Origin: Bos javanicus
Lineage: Eukaryota; Chordata; Mammalia; Artiodactyla; Bovidae
Assembly (NCBI RefSeq): GCF_032452875.1
Contig: NC_083876.1
Span: forward strand, 2,728,001-2,792,000
Reading direction: 5' to 3'
DNA length: 64,000 bases
Below the pieces are notes generated by a model. The model was not told where the DNA came from, searched no databases, and saw only the letters and a list, made by a program, of their open reading frames with translations. Both the position numbers and the translations under genes were made by a program. Each line of letters starts with the position of its first letter. The first letter of the stretch is position 1. Below are positions 23,273 to 34,078 of the stretch, piece after piece.

Positions 23273-23530
23273 GGGTTTCCTGGGTAGCTGAGCTGGTAAA
23301 GAATCCACCTACAATGCAGGAGACCCTAGTTCAATTCCTGGGTAGATAAGTTCCCCTGGAGAAGGGATAAACTCCCCAGTCCAGTATTCTTAGGCTTCCC
23401 TGGTGAATCAGATGGTAAAGAATCCACCTGCAATGCAGGAAATGCAGGTTCAATCCCTGGGTTGCAAAGATCCCCTGGAGGAGGGCATGGCAACCCACTC
23501 CAGTGTTCGTGACTAAGCAACTAAGCACAG
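23273..23530 (+). mobile_element. Bov-tA-type SINE with duplicated tRNA-derived head
   Basis: Two tRNA-Glu-like heads in tandem. The first is at 23273-23391 (gctgagctggtaaagaatcc, B-box-like agttcaattcc) and the second at 23392-23530 (cagatggtaaagaatccacc, ggttcaatccc). Both are followed by the ccactccagt body, and the end is actaagcaactaagcacagc. Two A/B-box pol III promoters may be present in degraded form. These are not tRNA genes: they have no cloverleaf anticodon arm. Confidence 0.83.
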
Positions 23531-23920
23531 CATCACTTAGCATAACCAAACTGACTCACAGGCCAGAACATTTCTGCAAAATTGCTTTCTTTATAACCAG
23601 AGCTCTTTGCAATATCATCTAAATTAGGTGACTCTGGAAGCTAGGTAAAAAGTGGGTAGGTAATGGTGTTTGCTAAAGTGGACTTTAAAGGCCACTTTAA
23701 AGTGAGGCATCAAAGGGCGATTTCATCAGGGAATGCTAACTACTAGTTTTTCAATTTCTCATTATGGAAGGAATAATCTACGTGCTGCCTCAGATGACAC
23801 CAAAATCTCTGCCCCTCTGCTCAGAATGATGAGCAGGGCTTTCTGAGAAAAACTCCCTCCTCTGTCTACATGAAATACAGTATGAAATAAACAGCACTAG
23901 GGGGAATTTGGTCAGGGAAT
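23531..23920. other. Background, no gene seen
   Basis: Roughly 390 bp with no recognised feature except a short self-similar patch (ggactttaaaggccactttaaagtg) near 23680. Confidence 0.5.
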
Positions 23921-23930
23921 TAAAGCACCA

Positions 23931-24792
23931 GTTCAGTTCAGTTGCTCAGTCGTGTCTGACTCTTTGCGACCCCATGAACCAGAGCACACCAGGCCTCCCT
24001 GTCCATCACCAACTCCTGGAGTTTACTCAAAATCATGTCCATTGAGTTGGTGATGCCATCTAACCATTGCATTCTCTGTCATCCCCTTCTCCTCCCACCT
24101 TCAATCTTTCCCAACATCAGAGTCTTTTCAAATGAGTCAGCTCTTTGCATCAGGTGGACAAAATATTGGAGTTTCAGCTTCAACATCAGTCCTTCCAATG
24201 AAAACCCAGTACTCATTTCCTTTAGGATGGACAGGTTGGATCTCCTTGCAGTCCAGGGGACTCTCAAGAGTCTTCTCCAACACCACAGTTCAAAAGCATC
24301 AATTCTTCGGCACTCAGCTTTCTGCACAGTCCAACTCTCACATCCATACATGACTACTGGAAAGACCATAGCCTTGACTAGACGGACCTTTGTTGACAAA
24401 GTGTCTCTGCTTTTTAATATGCTATCTAGGTTGGTCCTAACTTTCTTTCCAAGGAGTAAGTATCTTTTAATTTCATAGCTGCAATCACTATCTGCAGTGA
24501 TTTTGGAGTCCAGAAAAATAAAGTCAGCCACTGTTCCCACTGTTTCCCCATCTATTTGCCATGAAGTGATGGGACCGGATACCATGATCTTAGTTTTCTG
24601 AATGTTGAGCTTTAAGCCAACTTTTTTGCTCTTTTCTTTCACTTTCATCAAGAGGCTTTTTAGTTCTTCTTCACTTTCTGCCATAAGGGTGGTGTCATCT
24701 GCATATCTGAGGTTATTGATATTTCTCCCAGCAATCTTGATTCCAGCTTGTGCTTCACCCAGCCCAACATTTCTTATGATGTACTCTGCATA
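23931..24792 (-). mobile_element. BovB LINE, 5'-truncated, with 10-bp target duplication
   Basis: Antisense copy from the tail (gttcagttcagttgctcag) to the block after RT motif B (gcatataa). It is flanked by taaagcacca at 23921-23930 and 24793-24802. The minus-strand frame at 24079-24684 (201 codons) is open through MAESEEELKSLLMKVKEKSKKVGLKL, the TADSDCSYEIKRYLLLG region and LKLKLQYFVHLMQRADSFEK. It is a relatively young copy. The full-length L1 begins immediately to the right of its target duplication. Confidence 0.92.
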
Positions 24793-25039
24793 TAAAGCAC
24801 CAAGATACTTTCTTTTTTTTAATTAATTTATTTTTAAAGGATAGTTGCTTTACAGAATTTTGTTGTTTTCTATCAAACCTCAACATGAATCAGGCAGGCA
24901 TAGGTATACATATATCCCCTCTCTTTTGAACCTCCCTCCCATTTCCCTCCCCTTCCCAATGCTCTAGGTTGATACAGAGCACCTGTTTGAGTTTCCTGAG
25001 CCATACAGCAAATTCCCATTGACTATCTATTTTACCTAT

Positions 25040-25160
25040 GGTATAAGTTTCCATGTTATACATATAGTATAACATATAGTATAAGTTTACTTATAGTATA
25101 AGTATGTTATAACTATGTGTATAAGTATACATATAGTATAAGTTTCCATGTTACTCTTTC
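25040..25160. repeat. Local tandem array in the L1 3' UTR
   Basis: Four or more copies of a unit around catatagtataagttt, with variants. It is a minisatellite-like expansion inside the antisense L1 3' UTR. Confidence 0.7.
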
Positions 25161-25225
25161 CATACATCTCACCCTCTCCTCCCCTCTTCTCATGTCCATA
25201 AGTCTATTCTCTATGTCTGTTTCTC

Positions 25226-25442
25226 CTTTGGTGGTGATGGTTTAGTCGCTAAGTCATGTCCGACTGTTGTAACCCCATGGACTGTAGCCCAACAGGCTCC
25301 TCTGTCTATGGGATTTTCCAGGCAAGAATACTGGAGTGGGTTGCCATTTCCTTCTCCAGGGGATTTTCCTTACCCAGGAATCTAGCCTGGGTCTCCTGCA
25401 TTGCAGGCAGATTCTTTACCAACTGATCTATGTGGGAAGCCA
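25226..25442 (-). mobile_element. Bov-tA SINE inside L1 3' UTR
   Basis: Antisense. The body (ccatggactgtagcccaac, aggcaagaatactggagtgg) is on the left and the tRNA-like head (revcomp of ccaactgatctatgtgggaa) on the right. L1 sequence resumes at about 25447 with tactgccctgcaaataaatt. Confidence 0.9.
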
Positions 25443-25479
25443 CATTTACTGCCCTGCAAATAAATTATTCAGTATCATT

Positions 25480-28400
25480 TTTCTAGTTTTCATATATATG
25501 CACTAGAATATGATATTTATGTTTTTCTTTCTGTCTTACTTCACTTTGTATAATAGGTTCTAGGTTCAGCAAGCTCATTAGGACTGATTCAAATGCATTC
25601 CTTTTTATAGCTGAGTAATATTCCATTGTGTATATGGCCCACAATTTCTTTATCCATTCATCTGTCAATAGACATCTAGGTTGCTTCCATGTTCTAGCTA
25701 TTGTAAATAGTGCTGCAATGAACAGTGGGATACATCTGTCTTTCCTATTTTGATTTCCTCGGGGTATATGCCTAGGAGTAGGATTGCTGGGTCAATATGG
25801 TGGTTTTATTCCTTTTTTTTTTTTTTTTTTAAGGAATCCCCATACCATTTTCTGTAGAGGCTGTATCAATTTACATTCCCACCAAGAGAACAAGAGCATT
25901 CCCTTTTCTCCACAACATCTCCAGCATTTGTTGTTTGTAGATGTTTTGATTATGGACATTCTGACTAGTGTGAGGTGATATCTCATTGTGGTTTTGATTG
26001 GCATTTCTCTAATAACGAGTGATGTTAAGCATCTTTTCATGTGTTTCTTATCCATCTGTATGTCTTCTTTGGAGAAATATCTGTTTAGGTCTTTTACCAC
26101 TTTTTATTTGGATGAATTGTTTGTTTCTCTGGTATTGAGTTTTATGAGCTGTTTGTATATTGTGGAAATTAATCCTTTGTCAGTTGTTTCATTTGTTGTT
26201 ATCTTCTTCCATTGTGAGAGTTGTCTTTTCACCTTGCTTGTAGTTTACTTTGCTGTGCAAAAGCTTTAAAGTTTAAACAGGTCCCACTTATTTACTTTTG
26301 TTTTTATTTTCATTACTCTAGGGAGTGAGTCATAGAGGATCTTGTTTTGTTTACATAATCGAGTGTTTTGCCTCCTATGTTTTCTTCTAAGAGTTTTTTA
26401 GTTTCTGGTCTTGCATTTAGGTCTTTAATCCATTTTAAGTTTGTCCTTGTGTATGGCATTAGGAATTATTCTAATTTTATTATTTTACATGTAGCTGTTC
26501 AGTTTTCCTAGCACCATTTATTGAAGAGGCTGTCTTTGCCCCATTGTATATTCTTGCCTCCTTTGTTAAAAATAAGTTATCCATAGATGCATGGGTACTT
26601 ATGGTCTATATTTGTTCCATTGGTCTTTATTTCTCTTTTTGTGCCAGCACCAAACTGTTTTGATGACTGTAGCTTTGTAGTATAATGTGAGATCAGAAAG
26701 GTTTTTACCTCTAGTTCCATTCTTCTTTCTCAAGACTGTTTTGGCTATTCGGGGTCTTTTGTGTTTCCATATGAATTGTGAACATTTTTGTTATAGTTCT
26801 ATGAAAAAATGTCATTGGTAATTTGATATGGATTGCACTGAATCTGTAGATTGCATTTGGGAGTATAGTTATTTTCAAAATATTTATTCTTCCTACCCAG
26901 GAACATGGAATATCTCTCCAACTGTTTACATCATCTTTGTTTTCTTTTACCAGTGTCTTATAATTTTCTGTGTAAACTTCTTTTGGTCTCTTTAGGTAAG
27001 TTTATTCCTAGATATTTAATTATTTTTGTTGCAATGGTGAGCAGGATTGATTCCTTAATTTCTCTTTCTGATTTTTCATTTTTAGTGTGAAGAAATGCAA
27101 GGGATTTTTGTGTATTGATTTTGTAGCCTTCAACTTTGCTAAATTCATTGGTTAGCTCTAGTAATTTTCTGATACTATCTTTAGGGTTTTCTATGTACAC
27201 TATCATCTCATCTGAAAACAGTGAGAGCTTTACTTCTTTTTCTGATCTGAATTTTTAATTTCTTTTTCTTTTCTGATAGTTGTAAGTAGGACTTCCAGAA
27301 ATATATTGAATAATAGTGGCAAAAGTGGACATTTTTGTCTTATTCCTGATCTTAGAGGGAATGCTTTCAATTTTTCAACATTGAGAATAATGTTTGTGGT
27401 AGGCTTATCACGTATGGTCTTTACTATGTTGAGGTAGGTTCCTTCTATTCTCATTTTTTGAAGAATTTTCATCATAAATGGGTGCTGAATTTTGTCAAAG
27501 GCTTTCTCTGAATCTTTTGAGATTATCATATGGTTTTTAGTTTTTAATTTGTTAATATGGTATATCACTTTTATTGATTTGCAAATATTGAAGAATCCTT
27601 TCATCCCTGGAATTAACCCAACTTGATTATGGTGTCAAAGCTTTTTGATGTGTTTCTGAATTCTGTTTGCTAAAATTTTGTTGAGGATTTTTGCATCTAT
27701 ATTCATCAGTGATATTGGCCTGTAGTTTTCGTTATTTGTGGTGTCTTTATCTGGTTTTGGTATCAGGGTGATGGTGGCTCATAGAATGAGTTTGGAAGTG
27801 TTCCTTCCTCTGCAATTTTTTGAAAGAGTTTTAGAAGGATAGACATTAGCTCTTCTCTAAATGTTTGTTAGAATTCTCCTGTGAAGCCATATGGTCCTGG
27901 GCTTTTGTGTTTGGGGAGATTTTTTATCACAACTACAATTTCAGTGCTTGCAACTGGGTTGTTTATAATTTCCATTTATTCCTGGTTCAGTCTTAGAAGA
28001 TTGAACTTTTCCAAGTATCTGTCCATTTCTTTCTTGCTATCCATTTTTTGGCCCCATAGTTTTTCATAATAGTCTCTTATAATCCTTTGTATGTCTGCAT
28101 CGTTTGTTGTAACCTGTCCTTTTTCATTTCTAATTTTGTTGATTTGATTCTTCTCTCTTTTGTTCATGATGAGTCTGGCTAAAGGTTTGTCAATTTTTCT
28201 CTTTTAATCTTCTCAAAGAACCAGCTTTTAGTTTTCTTAATCTTTACTATTGTTTATTTCATTTCTTTTTTCATTTATTTCTGCTCAAATCTTTATTATT
28301 TCTTTCCTTCTACTAATTTTGGGGTTTTGTTACTCCAATTGTTTTAGGTGTAAAGTTAGGCTGTCTATTTGATGTTTTTCTTGTTTCTTGAGGTAGGATT

Positions 28401-29330
28401 GTATTGGTATAAACTTCCCTCTGAGAACTGCTTTTACTGCATCCCATAGGCTTAGAGTTGTCATCTTTTCACTGTCATTTGTTTCTAGATTTTTTTTTCT
28501 GGTTTCCCTTTTGATTTCTCCAGTAACCTTTTAGTTATTTGGAAATGTATTGTTTAATGTCCATGTGCTTGTGTTTCTTACAGTTTTTTTTTTTTTTTTC
28601 TGTAATTGATATCAATCTCATAGCATTGTGATCAGAGAAGATGCTTGATACAATTTCACTTTTCTTAAATTTGCTGAGGTTTAATTTGTGACCCAAGATG
28701 TGGTCTTTCCTGGAGAATGTTCCATGTGCACTTGAGAAGAAAGTGTATTCTTCTGCATGTGAATGAAATCTCTTGAAGGTATAAATGAGATCCATATCAT
28801 TTATGGTATCATTTAAGACTTGTGTTTCCCTATTAATATTCTGTTTTGATGATCTGTTCATTGGTGTTAGCAGGGTGTTAAAGTCTACCATTATTTTGTC
28901 ACTGTCAGTGTCTCCTTTTCTGTCTGTTAATGTTTGTCCTTTGTATTGAGGTGCTCCTATGTTGGGTGCCTAGATATTTACAATTGTTATGTCTTCTTCT
29001 TGGATTGATCCCTTGATCATTATGTAGTGTCCTTCCTTATATCTTGCAATATTCTTTGTTTTAAGGTCTATTTTCTCTGATATGAGGATTGTTACTTGAG
29101 CTTATTTTATTTATTTATTTCTTGCTTCCCATTTGCATGAAATATAGTTTTCCATCCTCTAACTTTCAGTCTATATGTTTCTTTAGGTCTGAATTGGGTT
29201 TCTTGTAGACAGCATAAATATGGGTCTTGTTTTTGTATCCATTCAGCCAGTCTGTGTCTTTTGGTTGGAGCATTTAATCCATTTACATTTAAACTAGTTA
29301 TTGATAGACATATGTTCCTATTGCCATTTT
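25480..29330 (-). pseudogene. L1 ORF2 pseudogene (endonuclease-reverse transcriptase)
   Basis: In an active element ORF2 would encode the APE endonuclease, reverse transcriptase and Cys-rich C-terminus needed for target-primed reverse transcription. Start region: antisense of ttgccattttgtt near 29327. Endonuclease piece: 28535-28891, with MVDFNTLL and HGTFSRKDHILGHK. RT piece: 27230-27604, with DSEKAFDKIQHPFMMKILQK around motif A. A downstream RT/thumb piece is at 26958-27206 (KYLGINLPKETK). C-terminus: 25483-25668 (MEYYSAIKRNAF). Each piece is separated by stops and frameshifts, so no functional product is possible. Confidence 0.88.
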
Positions 29331-29399
29331 GTTAATTGTTTGGGGTTGATTTGGTAGATATTTTTTCTTCTCTTGTATTTCTTGACTATATAAGTCAAT

Positions 29400-30405
29400 T
29401 TACCATTTGTTATAAAGCTGGTTTGGTGGTACTGAATTCTCTTAACCTTAGCTTGTCTGAAAAACTCTGATTTCTCCATCAATTTTGAATGAGATCCTTG
29501 TTGGGTACAGTAATCTTGGTTGTAGATTTTTTCCTTTCAGTACTTTAAATATATCCTGTCATTCCCTTCTGGCCTGCAGAGTTTCTGCTGTAATATCAGC
29601 TGGTAAATGTTTGGGATTTCCCTTGTACATGACTTGTTGCTTCTCCCTTGCTGCTTTTAATATATATATTTTTTCTTTTTGTTTAGTTTTTGTTAGTTTG
29701 ATTAGTATGTGATTTTTCATGTTTCTCCTTGGGTTTATCCTCTATGAGACTGTTTGTGGCTCTTGGACTTGATTGACTATTTCCTTTTCCATACTGGGGG
29801 AATTTTCAACTATAATCTCTTAGAAATTGTTCTCATACCCTTTGTTTTTCTCTTCTTCTTCTTCTTTGGCTGCTGCTGCTAAGTCACTTCAGTCATGTCC
29901 GACTCTGTGAGACCCCATAGATGGCAGCCTACCAGGCTCCTCTGTCCCTGGGATTCTCCAGGCAAGAACACCAGAGTGGGATCCCATTTCCGTCTCCATT
30001 CTTCTTCTTCTGGGTCACCTATAATTCAAATGTTAGTGCATTTGATATTGTCCTAGAGGTCTCTGAGATGACTTCCCTTAGTTCTTTTCATTCTTTTTCC
30101 TTATTCTGCTCTTCAGAAAATTTTTCCACCACTTTATCTTCGAGCACACTGATCCGTTCTTCTGCTTCAGATATTCTGCTATTGATTCCTTCTAGAGTAT
30201 TTTTAATTTCACTAATTGTACTGTTTCTCTCTGTATGTATATTATTTAATTCTTCTAGGTCTTTATTAATTTATTCTTGCATTTTCTCTATTTTTTTAAC
30301 GTTTTTGGTCAGCTTTACTATCATTATTATGAATTCTTTTTCGAGTAGCTTGCCTATTTTCTCTTCATTTATTTGGACTTGTGTGTTTCTAGTTTGTTCC
30401 TTCAT
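29400..30405 (-). pseudogene. L1 ORF1 pseudogene (RNA-binding chaperone)
   Basis: Minus strand. Starts about ATG at 30403-30405, with a lysine/glutamate-rich coiled-coil part down to about 30100. This is followed by the remains of the RNA-binding and C-terminal domains, ending near the antisense of ctggtttggtggtactgaat (29420-29440). There are numerous stops. A Bov-A monomer at 29869-29997 interrupts it between the coiled coil and the RNA-binding region. ORF1p normally trimerises through the coiled coil and coats L1 RNA; this copy cannot make it. Confidence 0.8.
29869..29997 (-). mobile_element. Bov-A monomer SINE in L1 ORF1
   Basis: Antisense single Bov-A unit starting at the (gct)n tail, with cagtcatgtccgactctgtg and ggattctccaggcaagaaca. 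It is flanked by ttcttcttct-type repeats on both sides (about 29852-29865 and 29999-30010), a plausible target duplication in a naturally ctt-repetitive site. Confidence 0.85.
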
Positions 30406-31025
30406 TTGTGAAGTATTTATCTGCATTTTCTTTATTATTATATTTTTAACTTATTGTATTTGAGTTTTCCTTTCCCCAGGCTTCAAGTGAAGTTTAATTC
30501 TTTCCTTGACGAAGGTTGAATTCTTTCTTTATTTTGGTTTCTGCCCTCCTAAAGTTGGTCCAGTTGTTTGTGTAAGCTTTGTATAGGGTAATGTTTGTGT
30601 GGAGTTTGTGCTTGTTTGTTTGTCTGTTTTTGCTCTGGTGGGCAATGCTGAGTGAGATGGTAATCCAGGATGCTGATGATTGGGTTTGTATTTTTGTTTT
30701 ATTTGTTGTTTACATGAGACATCCTTCACAGGGTGCTACTGGTGGTTGAGTGATGCTGGGTCTTGTACTCAAGTGGTTTCATTTATGTGACTTCTCACTA
30801 TTTGATATTCACTAGGGTAAGCTTTCTGGTAGTCTAGGGTGTTGAAGTAAGTGCTCCCACTCTAAAGGCTCAGTGCTTGATGTCTGGTCAGGAACGAGGA
30901 TTCCACAAGTGGTTTGTTATGGAATGAAGTGAAATTAAAACTGTACTCAAAAACGAGAAACCAAAGATGAACCCCAGACAAATGGCAGTTACAAAATCAG
31001 GCAAATAATAATGAAAATAATGGAA

Positions 31026-32045
31026 CATACACATATACATATACACACATGAGTAAAGTCAAAACACCTCAACAAACATAAAGTACAGTAGATTGATCCA
31101 GTGAACAAAACAAACAAAAAAAAAATCAAAATTTATATTTACCAGTTAAGAATGAAACTAACTAAAGCACAAACTGGAAAATACAAAACAAAACAAAACT
31201 AAAGCAAGATGCCAAGTGGAGATTAGATCAATGAAAACAAAACTAACAACTATGTTGAGAGGAAAGGAAAGAAAGGATACATATACAAAGCCATTTTTAT
31301 ATGCAAATATGCAAAATAGAGGTAGATGAAAATTTATATACATTAAAGATTAGCTGCATGGTGAAAAGAATAGTAGGAAAAGGAAAACAAAGGGATAAAT
31401 GTAGAAAAGTATAATAGGTTTAAAAAATTAAAATTATAAAAAAGAGAAAAAACAAAAAAGGAAGAAGAAAGGGAAAAAAAAAAAGGAAAAGGAAAATTCC
31501 TAAGAACTATAAAAGCTCAACATAGTGACAGAGGTTTATAAAGATAATAAAAAATATGAATGAATATACATGTTTACATATTCACCTATAAGCAAAATCA
31601 AAACCATCCAACAAGAATAAAGTACAATAGAATGACCTTGTGAAAAAAGGAAACCAAAAATTGTATCTACCAGAACAAAACTAACTAGAACACAAACTGG
31701 AAAACAAAATTAAAGCAAGGTGCCAACTGGGGAATAAAGCAATAAAAATAAAACTAACAAATACATTGAGAGGAAAAGAGAGAAAGAAAAGAAAGAAAGA
31801 ATAGATATGCAAAGTTAAATAGAGGTAGATGACGATTCATATATATTAAAGATTAACTGCAAAGGGAAAATAACAGTAGTAAAAGCAAACAAAGGAATAA
31901 ATGTAGAAAAATGATAATAGGTTTAATAAATTAAAAATTACAATAAAAAAATGAAAGAAATACAAAAAAGGAAAGTGCCACAGAATTGCAAAAGCCCAAA
32001 ATAGAGGCAGAAGTTCATAACAGTAATAAAAAATATGACTGAGGA
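31026..32045 (-). repeat. Tandem duplication inside the L1 5' UTR
   Basis: Two head-to-tail A-rich units, about 31026-31560 and 31561-32045. Shared landmarks recur in the same order: aaagtacagtagattga versus aaagtacaatagaatga, then aaactggaaaa, agcaag(a/g)tgccaa, ttgagaggaaa, aatagaggtagatga, ggataaatgtagaaaa and taataaaaaatatga. The units differ by many substitutions and indels, so the duplication is old and probably belongs to the L1 subfamily. Confidence 0.8.
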
Positions 32046-32669
32046 AAAAAAATACAAAGCTCAAAAGTTTAATTGAATTTCATAGTGCCAATAAAATTGA
32101 CAACTTCAACTGGGGTGAGGGGGAAGAAAAAAAAAATTAAAAGAATCTAACAAACAAGCCAAAACATAGGAATAATAAATGTTTTTCTTGAGTCACTACT
32201 GTCAGAGTCCTTTCCCTAGCTGGGAGACACAGTCCACCTTATCTCCCTAGAATGCCCTCCAACACTGTGTTGATCTCTGGAACTGCTGTGGAGGCAGCTC
32301 ATATTCTCATGTCAGGACTAGTGTGTTTTCTTTTGTGGGAGCTCTCAATGACCATTTATATATTCCACAGACACAGAGTCTCCCTAGTTGATCATGTGGA
32401 TTTAATCTATAGCTTGTACAGCTGGTGAGAAGGTTTTGGGTCTTTTTCCTTAGCCACATTGGCCCTGGTTTTCAATTGTGGTTTTATTTCCATCTCTACA
32501 TGTGGGTCTTCCACTTGGATTTGATCCTGAGGCTGCCCTGGAGAACTTGGGTCTACCCCTGTGAGGACCAGGTGTGGAGGTGGTACAGCTACTTGGGTCA
32601 TAGGGGTTCTGGCAGCACCAGGTACCCAAGGGAGTTTGTGGCTAGGGCAGCAGGAAATATAGTGCTCTA

Positions 32670-32815
32670 GAAGGGTATGGCAACCAGTATTGGCCAATAC
32701 ACTCCAGCAGTCTTGCCTGGAGAATCCCCCTTCCTGACAGAGAAGGTCGGCAGGCCACAATCTACAGGGTTGCAAAAAGTTGGACACGATCCAAGTGACC
32801 CTGCATGCATAGACA
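32670..32815 (+). mobile_element. Bov-A-like monomer in L1 5' UTR
   Basis: Opposite in orientation to the L1, with tatggcaaccagtattggcc, tcttgcctggagaatccccc and ttgcaaaaagttggacacga. The divergence is large. It may be a later insertion or a piece built into this L1 subfamily's leader. Confidence 0.65.
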
Positions 32816-33814
32816 CAAGACATTTTTTGCTGTGGCTGCTCTGCCTCAGTGAGAGTTGAGCATGAAAGTGGTGCAGCTGCTTGGCTTTCAGGGACCCTGG
32901 CGGTGCCAAGTGTGCAGAGACATGGATTGCCTATACTGCAGGAGTCAATGCCCTATCAGAGTCTTTTTTCAAGCCTCTTGTAACTGGCGATCAGAAGGCC
33001 TCTTTGTCCAGTCTTTCTTTGTAGCTCCATGTGTTCAGGCACTTAGAGGGCTCCCTTCCCTGGAGTCCTTCTCCATTGTTCAGTGCATCAGGTGTTTGAC
33101 GGGCCAGCCTCTCTATTGTTTAGCTGCAGATGCTGGCGTGTGGGGAGAGAGAGGCTATGGTGATGGCTTCACCCCTTACGTGTGACTCAGCAGTATTATC
33201 TTGCTTCCATGGCTGCCTGGCTTTCCTCCACAGGCATTTCCCACCACGATCTCCTCTCTCACATCCTCTCGGTCCATCTTTCCACAGTCAACACCAGCCC
33301 TCACCCTGGAATTTCTCCACAATCCCTAAACTCCAGCTCCCAGCTGCTGCGCCTGCCAGAGGACCTGTGTTCCTGTACAGGGTATCCTTGCTGTATGGTT
33401 GCAGCAAGGACTGTCTGATTCTCATTCCATTTAAGTTGCCACAGATCAGCTGTTGCACTGTCAGTCTCAGATGTTTCTCCTCTGACTCAGACAGTTGCCC
33501 TAATGTGGGGATTGGACCCTTGCTTCAGTGCCTGCACCTACTGAGGGCAGGTCCAGTCCTAGTAACACTCCTGTTCCCCCTCCCCCCGCCACCCAAGTTC
33601 CTTCCTCTTACCGAGTAATGCATGGTTCTATGTTTTCTTTTCCATTGTCAGATACTCCTGTCCACTCTCCGCTGGTGTTCTGCATGCACTTCTGTTTCTG
33701 AAGGTGTATTCCTGATGTATTGTTGAAGAAAGAGGTACTCCACGTCCACCTGCTCCCCCGCCATCTTGTTCTCTCCTGCTACTCTCCATTTAATATATGA
33801 GTGTTTAACAAGAA

Positions 33815-34078
33815 GGCAATGGCACCCCACTTCAGCACTCTTGCCTGGAAAATCCCATGGACAGAGGAGCCTGGAAGGCTGCAGTCCATGGGGTCGCGAA
33901 GAGTCGGATATGACTGAACGACTTCACCTTCGCTTTTCACTTTCATGCATTGGAGAAGGAAATGGCAGCCCACTCCAGTGTTCTTGCCTGGAGAATCCTG
34001 GGTACGGGGGGAGCCTGGTGGGCTGCCGTCCATTGGGTCGCACAGAGTCGGACATGACTGAAGCGACTTATCAGCAGC
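33815..34078 (+). mobile_element. Bov-A2 SINE just outside the L1 5' end
   Basis: Dimer from ggcaatggcaccccacttca to gcgacttatcagcagc. Direct repeat aacaagaa lies at 33807-33814 and 34079-34086. It is nearly intact and therefore young. It sits ~30 bp beyond the L1 start. Confidence 0.93.

Larger units (their letters stand above)
24803..33780 (-). mobile_element. L1 LINE (bovine type), essentially full length, decayed
   Basis: On the minus strand the order is the 5' end at 33780 (agcaggagagaacaagatgg), a long 5' UTR to about 30410, ORF1 to about 29400, ORF2 from about 29330 to 25480, and a 3' UTR with poly-A (poly-T on plus at 24808-24818). Its length minus nested SINEs is about 8.4 kb, as expected for a complete bovine L1. 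Both ORFs are broken by many stops and frameshifts. Nested SINEs are at 25226-25442, 29869-29997 and possibly 32670-32815. The start motif matches the YY1-guided L1 promoter start. No convincing flanking target duplication was found. Confidence 0.92.
30410..33780 (-). promoter_or_regulatory. L1 5' UTR / internal promoter region (decayed)
   Basis: About 3.3 kb antisense, upstream of ORF1. The outer part (32200-33780) is GC-richer, as in L1 promoters, and the inner part (31020-32050) is an A-rich tandem module. At 33760-33768 the minus strand reads caagatggc, the YY1 core that positions L1 transcription starts, about 15-20 bases from the 5' end. Promoter activity cannot be judged from sequence, and the open frames seen here (e.g. 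33130-33618 plus) are non-coding chance frames. Confidence 0.7.

Noticed and set aside
23273..23470. tRNA-Glu gene suggested by A- and B-box-like sequence
   Set aside because: The sequence continues into the Bov-tA body, has no proper anticodon arm and recurs in other SINE copies.
29921..30463. 180-codon hydrophobic plus-strand frame looking like a membrane protein
   Set aside because: It is the complement of the A-rich L1 ORF1 coiled-coil region. Poly-Lys/Glu codons read backwards give Phe/Ser/Leu.
31026..32045. CRISPR-like or satellite array
   Set aside because: Only two long, diverged A-rich units inside an L1 leader; no short regular repeats with spacers.
33130..33618. 162-codon plus-strand frame rich in Pro, Ser and Leu
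   Set aside because: It lies antisense in the GC-rich L1 5' UTR, with no domain and no gene context.
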